Shown here piece by piece: positions 18,368-27,006 of a stretch of 64,000 bases of DNA; position 1 is the stretch's first letter, and each line of letters starts with the position of its first letter. The stretch is from Stentor roeselii. Lineage: Eukaryota > Ciliophora > Heterotrichea > Heterotrichida > Stentoridae. Made by a program: the position numbers and the translations under genes. The stretch spans positions 1-64,000 of the forward strand of contig RSEH01000014.1 in NCBI GenBank assembly GCA_006503475.1, read 5' to 3'. Below the pieces are notes generated by a model. The model ran no database searches, was not told the DNA's origin, and was given only the letters and a program-made list of their open reading frames with translations.

Positions 18368-21300
18368 TTACTTAACTATATTTCCCTGTTTCCCTTTCAG
18401 CATACTGATAATCTCCTCCATTTTTTTATCCATTTTAGTGTTATCATCTTGGAGATTGGATAACTTTTCATTTATAAATTTCTTAACTTTTACATCATTT
18501 TCATCAATTTTTTCTATTAAGTTATCCAGTCTCGCCTGCCATGGAGTCTGGACTTCTATTATTGATGAAGTAATATTATCAAAGCTTGCAAAGTATTTTG
18601 ATGAACTGGACATAAACTTTCTCCAGAATAACAAAACCTCAACTTCATAAACAGTCTCAATCATTGATTTATAGTCAATTTGTTGAGCTTCATCTAAGAA
18701 TTTTGCAAAAGTATCACTGAGAACTGCTATCAACAAATTCAGCATAACGATGACAATAAGTAAAGTTCCCATAGTAAACATTATATATTCCAGATAATTA
18801 TTTTCTCCATGTTCAAATCCTCCCATAGACTGATCGATGGCAGCAGTCCAAAAGCTTTGAAAATCATCTGAGGATGTTTCAACCATCTTCAGCAGCCCAT
18901 AAGACAGTGTGAAAAATACAAAAATGATCAGAAATGGAATTATATCAACGATACACTTGAGGATAAGCCGCACATAGAATCTGGTTTTATCAAAAGCTCG
19001 AAACCCGAGAAGGGCTTTTATGATATTGAGTAATACAAAGACCCAATTTAAAATTCTCATATAAGCCTTTTGATCTTCTTCTTTCAATAACTTAAGTTGG
19101 CCAGTTTCATACATGAAGATCCAAAAGACTGATATAACATAGCGCAGAATATCTAATGTATTCCAATTTATCATTAATTTCAGTATGTCTTCAAAGAAAC
19201 TTTTGTATGCATCTGACCTTATCCAGACAAACTCTATGACGTTGAATATAATAAAGCAGTAAGCCAATTCGATGATGTTTGTCATTTGATAAGCGAGTAA
19301 AAAGTATGTTCCGTATCTATAGCAAAATGCATTCATAAGTCTTAACTTTTCATTTGTATTCATGTAGAAAGTTGCTGATCTTATAAGTAAATAAGAAATC
19401 GAGATTACCATTCCTATGATGCAGTGAATTTTTTCTTCTTTGAAAATACTGTAGATTATCAAACCATTTACGGACAACGAACATGCGAAATCAAATAAGT
19501 GATTCTTTGACCATTCAGTTAAAACAAAGACAATCGTTTCTATAGCTAATAAGAGCATGTTTAAAAAGAACAAATAAATGTTGAAGTCGCCATAAAAGAC
19601 AAACATAATGACGCAGAAACTCTGAAAACCTAGTCTTTGCCCAATTGAAAAGTCCCCGAGAGTGGAGGAATAAGCATAAATCAGTACTTCGAAGGCTCCT
19701 ATCACAATAAAAAAATAGATATGATGGCTTGTAAATATGAATACAACCAAAAAAAGTAACATGGGTAAGCAAAAAACTCCCACCAAAAGAATGCTTAAAA
19801 TAATATAATTTTCTTTTCCTTGTTTAAGCCAGTTTCGTAAACTGATTAATAAATTCTTAAACCAGGATGAATTATCACTATTGTTTGCTTGATTTTCATT
19901 AACGTTACTTTTGGGACTATTATTGACTTGGCCTTTCGATGAAGTCGATTTTTCGAATTCTTGAGAAGAGTCCTTATCATCTGCTTGTACTTGGCTTGAA
20001 TTATCTACTTTTGTGAATACTTCTTGAACAGTTAAGGCCTGTGTTAGGACATAAAAGACCAAAACTAGTGAGTCTGAATAAACAAAGACGATGAAAATAC
20101 TGGTGAGCAGCTGCAAAATTGATGAGTAATTAATTGAACTGATTCCGAAATAATCTCGAAGTCCGAGATTTACAGCCTGAATAATTTCTGAAGTAATAAG
20201 AACAGCATTGACAACATAAAATGAATAGATATAATATTGATAGTATTCTGGTTCTGAATTGTAATTCGTCACCAATGAAGCTACTAAAAAGATGTTTATC
20301 CACATAAGAATAGTTAATCCTATGATTCCAAGTCTCAAACTTGCCCATTTGAAGCGTATATAAATTTTTATGAATTCAGTCCCGAATATATTCATATCCT
20401 CAATATCACAAAGACACTTTGTTAGTTTCAGGCTCTCTGGAGTTCCGAGAGTAGATGATAATTTAATATGACTAAATTTTATTTGATAATCTTTTTGTTC
20501 TCCATTTCTATTTCCAAAAAAGCATCCTCTCAATGAAGAACCTCTATGATCGAATGTTGTGTACATCGGCAAGTTATCGCTATTTGGAGTTCCATACTCT
20601 ATACTGCTTCCAATCAATTTATCAAGTAAAGGTGGAACACTTTTACAGCCGCAATTCAAAATATCTTCGAAATAATCTTCGATTTCATGAAGCATAATAA
20701 TAAAATGAGGGTCATCTTCTTCCATATTGCAAATATAATTTAAGAGGGTTTCTGTACAGCCTAAAGCCTGATCATCAATCGTTTTTTTTATTGGAAATTT
20801 TTCGAAGTTTGGTGAATTAATTTTTTTCTTCCAATTGATAAGAGTGTTTAAATTTAATGGGTCTTTTGCATGGCAAAATGCAAAAATCAGACTCTTTTTT
20901 TGTTCTGTATCGAATTTACCACTCATGTTCAATATATCTTCTTCTTTTAGGATTGGAGATAAATCTCCTTTTGAGTCGATGTGTAACTTAAAGAGGTAAA
21001 CTTCACTTTTCGATGAATTACTTCCTGCTACGATCAAGAGATACGAGGAATAATAAAATATTTTATCAATACATTTATCAAGTTTTAAAATAGGCTCAAC
21101 TTTCATATTTGACAGAGAGAGAACTTTTAAATATCTATCTTGATATATGAAAATAAGTTTGTTATCTAGAAATATTTTCGCATCGTAATCACTCAAAAAT
21201 TCTGACAAATCCGTAAATTGAAATTCATCTTCAGTATTGAATTTTTTTATTTCGGTTTCTAAATTATAATCAATCAAAATGGTTTCCGTTTTAGATTTTT

Positions 21301-23173
21301 GATTTAGTAAAAAATTAGTAAATAGCAGTGATTTAGGTGTATATGAAACCATCAAAGTGTCAACTATTGAATTATTAAATTTTTTCACATCATATTTGCG
21401 GAAAAACTCTGGGTTAACTGGTGACTCATTTCCGAAAGTAACTTCTAGATATTGTACTGATTCATTACTTGAGGAATTATTCTTCTTCTTAGTGTTAAGG
21501 TCATTTATTATATATATTTTTCTTGTAGTGGATTGATCATCATTATTTTGTGCCATTTTCTTGTCTGCCTCAATTTTATCAATATTTTGCATAAAAGGTG
21601 TAATTGATATTTTTCTTATATATAATCGGTTATTAAAATTACGAATGACTTTCAATTCTACTACTTGAGCATTTCTACAAATTTTAAAGTAAATATCATC
21701 GTAATAACTCAAGTTATCACTTCTAGAAATAACGGAGTAAATATCCTTGAAATAGTTATCATAGATAGGAAGGGAGAGCATATTTTTAGGATAAAATGAT
21801 CCTTGCATATTATCACAGTTTATTATGTATATTTTATTTATATATTTCTTGGTTTCTTTATTATTTTCTATCTTTTTGTTATCTTTCAAATTTTCTTGAT
21901 TTTTATTGTCTTCTATTTTTATTGAGCTTTTTGAATTTTCAACATAGTCTTTCTTTGATATTATTGCAGCTATAATCATTTCATCAGTATTTATGTAGAC
22001 GATATCAGGTTCATTTATTAATTCAATAAAGTGTGTTTCAACTAAAAATTCTACTTTATTATTTTTTGGATTTTCTGATCCACATGGATAAGGAACTTTT
22101 AAATTTTTTGGTTCACAATTTATATTTATGTTTATATTTATTATATATTGCCCAAGACAGAAGTATATATTGATTCTAGTTTCAAAAATTATAGATTTAT
22201 AGTACTTTATTTCTTCAGGCTTCAGTATTTTATCCAAATCTATCTGATTGCCATTTGGATTTTTATATTCTATTTTCCATTCTCTTAACAATTTATTGTT
22301 GAATAAATCCCATAATACAATGACTAACCGATTTCCTGCTATCAAAATATTTTTATAATACGTAAATTCAAAGAATTCAAAATTTTTTAACTCTTTTAAG
22401 ATAATAATATCCGGTTTTTTAGTATTTTCGATTTCAGATTTTGGAGGTTCACTACCTAAATTGTCATCTATATCATCTTCTTCTCTGTTAGCATCGATTT
22501 CGCTTAAGTTTTTGGCTGCTTCTATATCTGGCTTTTCTCCTGTTACAATTTCAGTATTTTCTGCTTCTATAATTTTTGGGATTTTACTTTCTTCTTGGGC
22601 AGATGACTTTTCATTTTCTTCTACTTCATCTTGATTGAAATTCACTGTTAGAATATAAATCAAACTTTTATTTCGAGAATGAATAAGGATTCTAACGAAG
22701 TCTTTAGTAACTTTCATAGCAGTATGGTCAGCATCTACTTCTAATTTGAAATAATCATCAAAAATCATTTTTTTGAAAATTTCTTTATAAAGTTCATCAC
22801 AATTACTTGAAAGTTTATGTTTTTTTTCTTGTCTTGAAACTTTGATATTAGCTCTGAACAGCATTTCTCGACCCGAGGGTGGTAGCTTTGAATATATTGG
22901 TTCCAGTGAAATCAAATTTTTTTCTTTAGATTCGAAATAAGTATTTGTTTTATCTATATTTTCTTCTTTATTTTCATTAGATGGATACATAAAATCTAAT
23001 TCATTTTTTGCCTTGATGTCAGAGTTTTTATTATCGGTAATATTTTTTTTTTCTTGTTCTTCCACACTTTGAGAGCGTAATCTTAAATCTTTTAGTTCTA
23101 TTTGTTGTTCAAACTCAGGTTTACTATCTTTTTTAGAAAACAGAGTTGCTTTTAAGTCTTGCCCAGTGTCCAT
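18368..23173 (-). CDS. Giant TRP-like polytopic cation channel (unit B)
   Basis: 1601 residues starting MDTGQDLKATLFSKK. It is collinear with the protein at 8898-13712. The membrane half is highly similar (identical FRAFDKTRFYVRLILKCIVD, and MLNLLIAVLSDTFAKF), and the N-terminal half diverges more, with different lengths in the Lys/Glu-rich linkers around residues 20-90 and 190-260. The pore region reads DDFQSFWTAAIDQSMGGFE, so one acidic residue in front of the filter (Asp in copy A) is Ala here. The C-terminal tail is a short coiled-coil-like stretch (KMDKKMEEIISMLKGK). Cation channel function is inferred from the TRP-type last helices. Subunits A and B could form mixed channels. Confidence 0.8.
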   Translation of the reverse strand: MDTGQDLKATLFSKKDSKPEFEQQIELKDLRLRSQSVEEQEKKNITDNKNSDIKAKNELDFMYPSNENKEENIDKTNTYFESKEKNLISLEPIYSKLPPSGREMLFRANIKVSRQEKKHKLSSNCDELYKEIFKKMIFDDYFKLEVDADHTAMKVTKDFVRILIHSRNKSLIYILTVNFNQDEVEENEKSSAQEESKIPKIIEAENTEIVTGEKPDIEAAKNLSEIDANREEDDIDDNLGSEPPKSEIENTKKPDIIILKELKNFEFFEFTYYKNILIAGNRLVIVLWDLFNNKLLREWKIEYKNPNGNQIDLDKILKPEEIKYYKSIIFETRINIYFCLGQYIININININCEPKNLKVPYPCGSENPKNNKVEFLVETHFIELINEPDIVYINTDEMIIAAIISKKDYVENSKSSIKIEDNKNQENLKDNKKIENNKETKKYINKIYIINCDNMQGSFYPKNMLSLPIYDNYFKDIYSVISRSDNLSYYDDIYFKICRNAQVVELKVIRNFNNRLYIRKISITPFMQNIDKIEADKKMAQNNDDQSTTRKIYIINDLNTKKKNNSSSNESVQYLEVTFGNESPVNPEFFRKYDVKKFNNSIVDTLMVSYTPKSLLFTNFLLNQKSKTETILIDYNLETEIKKFNTEDEFQFTDLSEFLSDYDAKIFLDNKLIFIYQDRYLKVLSLSNMKVEPILKLDKCIDKIFYYSSYLLIVAGSNSSKSEVYLFKLHIDSKGDLSPILKEEDILNMSGKFDTEQKKSLIFAFCHAKDPLNLNTLINWKKKINSPNFEKFPIKKTIDDQALGCTETLLNYICNMEEDDPHFIIMLHEIEDYFEDILNCGCKSVPPLLDKLIGSSIEYGTPNSDNLPMYTTFDHRGSSLRGCFFGNRNGEQKDYQIKFSHIKLSSTLGTPESLKLTKCLCDIEDMNIFGTEFIKIYIRFKWASLRLGIIGLTILMWINIFLVASLVTNYNSEPEYYQYYIYSFYVVNAVLITSEIIQAVNLGLRDYFGISSINYSSILQLLTSIFIVFVYSDSLVLVFYVLTQALTVQEVFTKVDNSSQVQADDKDSSQEFEKSTSSKGQVNNSPKSNVNENQANNSDNSSWFKNLLISLRNWLKQGKENYIILSILLVGVFCLPMLLFLVVFIFTSHHIYFFIVIGAFEVLIYAYSSTLGDFSIGQRLGFQSFCVIMFVFYGDFNIYLFFLNMLLLAIETIVFVLTEWSKNHLFDFACSLSVNGLIIYSIFKEEKIHCIIGMVISISYLLIRSATFYMNTNEKLRLMNAFCYRYGTYFLLAYQMTNIIELAYCFIIFNVIEFVWIRSDAYKSFFEDILKLMINWNTLDILRYVISVFWIFMYETGQLKLLKEEDQKAYMRILNWVFVLLNIIKALLGFRAFDKTRFYVRLILKCIVDIIPFLIIFVFFTLSYGLLKMVETSSDDFQSFWTAAIDQSMGGFEHGENNYLEYIMFTMGTLLIVIVMLNLLIAVLSDTFAKFLDEAQQIDYKSMIETVYEVEVLLFWRKFMSSSSKYFASFDNITSSIIEVQTPWQARLDNLIEKIDENDVKVKKFINEKLSNLQDDNTKMDKKMEEIISMLKGKQGNIVK

Positions 23174-23200
23174 TAAAAGTATAAGGAAAAATGTGAAATT

Positions 23201-23229
23201 TTAACTAGCTAAAAGTATATATTTTTGGG
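23201..23229 (-). promoter_or_regulatory. Conserved box upstream of channel gene B
   Basis: The minus-strand sequence CCCAAAAATATATACTTTTA followed by GCTAGTTAA lies 28 nt upstream of the ATG and matches the box upstream of channel A. It is a candidate TATA-like core promoter, inferred from conservation. Confidence 0.35.
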
Positions 23230-24213
23230 TGAAAAATGAATTTCGCTAATTAGTGGAATTTTTGAAACATTTTACTCTCATCCTTTTCGATTTTTTGTTG
23301 AATCTAATCAAACTTTAATTTTAGTTGAATTCATTATCCCTGAAAGGCACAAAAAATAGATTTATAGATATCCTTGAAGGAGATTGATTATTTTTGTGAT
23401 TACTTAATAATGATAGTAGTCTTCTTTGTACTCCAGAAATACAAAATTCCATATGAACCCTAAATTATATAAGTAATTCCTAAAGCTATCGATCTTTGAG
23501 ATCAATAACTAAAGTTATCTTTGCAGGAGTAAATTCAGAGTCGATTTGGTTAACTTTTGGCTTATAGTAAATATTCTAAGGTTATTCATCTGAGAAATCT
23601 TTTAGAATTACTTAGCCTCGTCATATTAAAGCTTAGCTTAGAATTTGTACTCTTAATTAGTGTAGTTTTGTATGCGAAAACTCTGGATTATTTCTTAAAT
23701 ATGATTAAATTATAAAGATTGGATGTTTATTAAATATCCTCATATAAATACTTCTTTATATTATTGATAGCACATCTAGTTAGAAATGAGTTACTTAGAA
23801 TGATGTAAATTCATAGAATACTTTAATTGTTTTTATTATCTATGATACTGTATTGAAAATTAGAGGAAAATATGGAAAATATATGCAGTATATGTAATGT
23901 ATTTATATAAATTTAATTACAGAATAGTTTTATATATAGTTTATGAGACTATAATTACAGAATAACTTTATAAATAGTTTATGAGTCTGATTTTCTTGTT
24001 GAAATTAACTTTATCATATAAAAAGAACTTGCTTAGTAAATTATAATTCTTTCTTGTATATTTAAACTAGATTAAACATTTATTAATGAATAATCATGAG
24101 AACAGTATAAAATAAGGGAAATTTCTATATCAAGAATGCATAAACTATATGAGTTTCTTTTCTATTGAAAGAATTTTAAGAGAGTAGTTTAAGCTAACTA
24201 TGTTAAAAGTTTT
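23230..24213. repeat. Upstream flank of unit B with a 36-nt tandem repeat
   Basis: Gene-free AT-rich DNA, collinear with 13769-14540. It contains two adjacent copies of a 36-nt sequence at 23915-23950 and 23953-23988, each starting AATTACAGAATA and containing TAGTTTATGAG, with a few differences. This local duplication is absent from the unit A flank. Confidence 0.6.
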
Positions 24214-25098
24214 CTAATTGGATCTAATACTTTGTTTATAATTTCTAATTTCATTCTTCATCAGATCATAATATTCAAGGCTTTTTAAAAAAAAATAAGT
24301 GCCTTCAGATATGCAAGCCCCATCTAATTCCATTATTTGAGCATGATATAGTATATCATAATGTCCTGACCTTCGAATAACCATAATTTTTATTTGTTCG
24401 TCTCTCGATTCTTCAGGAAACTTCTGAATAGAAAACCTTTCTTTATCTAAAAACATAAACTGTGTCACTTGGATATCTAAAGTTTTCGGAAGAAAAACAA
24501 GGCTAAGGTCTCCTCCTTCTTTATCCATTTCAAGTATATCATTCACAAAGTAATCTACTCCGTCTAAAAACATAAAACTATAGTCTTCGTGATCCTTGTT
24601 TTTAAGAAGTTCAGTCATCGTCAATAGCCTTGAAACCCTAACCAAGTTCAAGTCAAACTGCCGATTTTGAGTCAGTTTTAAAGCTTCATCAAACACTTCG
24701 CATCCTTGACTGTTATTTTTCATGTTTATAAACTTTTCAGTGACTTTCAAAACTTCAGATTGAGCCTCAAGGTAACTATTTTCAACATCTTCCGTGATAA
24801 GGTTTTCGATTTTTTGTTTGAAGAAATGAAGAAGTGAGACTGAGTTGTAGTTCTTACATATTTCAAGGAAATAAGTTGAGATGACAGCTCTGAAATAACA
24901 GTTTCCATCACCTCTACTTTTTTTCCATCCGATTACGCATTCATCTCTTGAGATTGTATGTACGTTTAACTGAAAATTTTGATTGTAAGGGTATAGAGAC
25001 TTCATTTGTTCAATGGGCAACCAGAATTTGCTGATTGTTTCTGGATATGCATCTGGATCTTCTTCTTGGCCTATAGTTATAATATATACTCCTTCCAT
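24214..25098 (-). CDS. Otubain-like deubiquitinase (OTU fold, peptidase C65 type)
   Basis: 294 residues. The motif SRGDGNCYFRAV (about residues 61-72) is the Asp/Cys active-site element of OTU cysteine proteases (DGNC[FY]xR), and GHYDILYH (about 246-253) is the His element seen in otubains (PGHYDIxY). The spacing and the helical middle fit the otubain family, which cleaves ubiquitin chains. No transmembrane or signal segment. The gene is followed at its 3' side by the flank of channel unit B, and two relics of its 3' end (14541-14641 and 26459-26626) show that the end of this gene was copied along with neighbouring DNA. Confidence 0.75.
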   Translation of the reverse strand: MEGVYIITIGQEEDPDAYPETISKFWLPIEQMKSLYPYNQNFQLNVHTISRDECVIGWKKSRGDGNCYFRAVISTYFLEICKNYNSVSLLHFFKQKIENLITEDVENSYLEAQSEVLKVTEKFINMKNNSQGCEVFDEALKLTQNRQFDLNLVRVSRLLTMTELLKNKDHEDYSFMFLDGVDYFVNDILEMDKEGGDLSLVFLPKTLDIQVTQFMFLDKERFSIQKFPEESRDEQIKIMVIRRSGHYDILYHAQIMELDGACISEGTYFFLKSLEYYDLMKNEIRNYKQSIRSN

Positions 25099-25330
25099 TT
25101 CAATGATCAGCTATTTATAACTTTAGTTTTATTCACTTTATCATAATATATAGAATAAATGTAAGGATTCTTATCATCAGCTTTATACCATTTTTATAAT
25201 GAAAATTTAGTCTCTTATGCATTAAACCTTATTAATTAAAATACTCTAACGCAGATCTTATTTCACTATTTTCAACTAATCACTTTAGCATATTCTAATT
25301 TTCACCTATTTGAAAACCCCATCAAATAAA

Positions 25331-26209
25331 ATGTTTAATTTAAAATTTTTGATGCGTTGCTGTTGCGATCATCAAGGCCAAAACGAAGAAGAAAAGCAAG
25401 AAAAAGCCCGATCATCCAAAAGAGACAAGCCTTCTCTAAAGCCTTCAAGTCAAATACAAAAAACAAAGTTAGACCAACTTCCCAAGGAAGATCCAATAAT
25501 CCCTGCCCCAAGTCCCGTCATAATCCAAGAGACCCAATCATTTCCCAAGTTAAAACTTCGAATAGTTGAAAGTTCAGTGATCCCAGTAGGAACTCTACTG
25601 ACAATCAACGGTTTCGGACTTGAAAACTCTCGACGAAACAAGCAAGACTTCAAAGTTTTCATAGGGAACATACTTGAAGATAAGGGAGAAGTGATAAACG
25701 ATTTCATGATAGCTGAAGAAAGCCTGGGAATGGGCAAGCAGCATTTATTAATAAAGTTTGCTCAAACAACTAACAAATACACCATTACTGACCTGGGCGA
25801 CGGAACTGGAACTTTTGTAAAGATTTCGACTGACTTGGTCTTGAAGGAAGGTTTTATCATATCTTTCGGGAATTCTCATATGAAAGTTGAAGCCGTTTCC
25901 CCTAAACTCATTCTTAAGTTCTTGGAAGGACCGAAAATTAATGAAGAATTTATTTTTACCCCACAGGATGAACAGATTATTATTGGGAGGATGAATGACT
26001 GTAGAATCAGGTTTGAAGATACTAACTTATCGAGGTATCAGTGCAATATCAAATTTCAGGAAGAAAGGGGATGGGCATTGAAGGATGGAGTCGGAAATAA
26101 GAATTCGACTAATGGCACTTGGATTTATGTTGAAGAGGAATTTGAGATTACTGATAAAATGATGTTTAAGGCAGGAAAAACTTTATTTGAAGCAACTCTT
26201 GGGGATTGA
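25331..26209 (+). CDS. Protein with two FHA-like domains
   Basis: The frame is open from 25310, but the first ATG is at 25331 (MFNLKFLMRCCCDHQG), giving 292 residues. The C-terminal FHA domain is clear: IIGRMNDCRIRF, then LSRYQCNIKF, then NSTNGTWIYV, covering the GR, SR.H-like and NG positions (Tyr stands where His is common). An upstream region (residues about 90-180) has a second, weaker FHA pattern with DLGDGTGTFVKI. FHA domains bind phosphothreonine. The N-terminal CCC close to a hydrophobic patch could be palmitoylated, which would tether it to membranes; this is inference. Disordered Lys/Pro-rich linker at about 20-75. Confidence 0.7.
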   Translation: MFNLKFLMRCCCDHQGQNEEEKQEKARSSKRDKPSLKPSSQIQKTKLDQLPKEDPIIPAPSPVIIQETQSFPKLKLRIVESSVIPVGTLLTINGFGLENSRRNKQDFKVFIGNILEDKGEVINDFMIAEESLGMGKQHLLIKFAQTTNKYTITDLGDGTGTFVKISTDLVLKEGFIISFGNSHMKVEAVSPKLILKFLEGPKINEEFIFTPQDEQIIIGRMNDCRIRFEDTNLSRYQCNIKFQEERGWALKDGVGNKNSTNGTWIYVEEEFEITDKMMFKAGKTLFEATLGD

Positions 26210-26458
26210 TTGAGAGGTATCGTTATTTTAATGATTTTTATTTAGGATTATCGGATAACGTGATAGGAAGAGTTATTTTTATAGAAATAGTCTATGATTT
26301 GTGTATTAAGAATATAAGAACTTTGAATGTTATTGAATTAAACACTATTGATTTATAATAAATTTGTATGTTATATGTGAATTAATATATTTACAATTAA
26401 AGTATTATCACTCTTGATAAAATTAAATTATCAAAGCTTAATTGCTCACATATGGTAG
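26210..26458. other. AT-rich spacer 3' of the FHA gene
   Basis: Holds only the 3' region of the FHA gene and AT-rich sequence; nothing recognisable. Confidence 0.5.
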
Positions 26459-26626
26459 AGTAAGGAACAAAAAAAAATATGGCCAATCGAAGGATATTAC
26501 CAATATTTATATCATGCTCAAATAATGGAATAAGACGGGGCTTACATGTCTGAAGTTACTTATTTTCTATCTAGAAACCTTGAATACTATGATTTGTTGA
26601 AGAATGAAATAGAAATTAAATCATAG
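26459..26626 (+). pseudogene. Inverted relic of the otubain-like gene 3' end
   Basis: The plus strand reads SKEQKKIWPIEGYYQYLYHA, then QIME, a TAA, then DGAYMSEVTYFLSRNLEYYD and LLKNEI before a TAG. It matches the C-terminus of the intact protein at 24214-25098 (ILYHAQIMELDGACISEGTY, LEYYDLMKNEI). The catalytic His of GHYD is Tyr here and only about the last 55 codons remain, with one internal stop. It lies in the opposite orientation, so this copy arose by an inverted duplication or rearrangement. Confidence 0.75.
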
Positions 26627-27006
26627 TTTGAGATGTAATAGAGATTAATTTTTACTTAGATTTTCTCAATTGCTACTATAAAAGCCTAAGAGAATACTCG
26701 TGAATTATACCTCAATTCTTTTATCTATCCTAAAACTTTCAGCTTTTCACTCTTTATATTTTTTTTAATAAAATTCTCTAGCCATATTAAGATGCTTAGA
26801 CTCATATATAATTATAAAAATAATTTTTTTTGTATCCTAGACCATATCATATTAAGGTATATCTATTATAATTAAAGATTCAAGATAACTGTTTACTATG
26901 CAAATATGTTTGCTGATGAAAACTTTAATAAGCTAAACTTAAATCTCTATAACCTCTTACACTAAACTAAAAAAAACTTGAAACAACTATTCCAAAATAA
27001 TTTCAA
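26627..27006. other. AT-rich spacer before the K+ channel gene
   Basis: No open frame or RNA gene seen. It should contain the promoter of the K+ channel gene; no element is recognisable. Confidence 0.5.
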
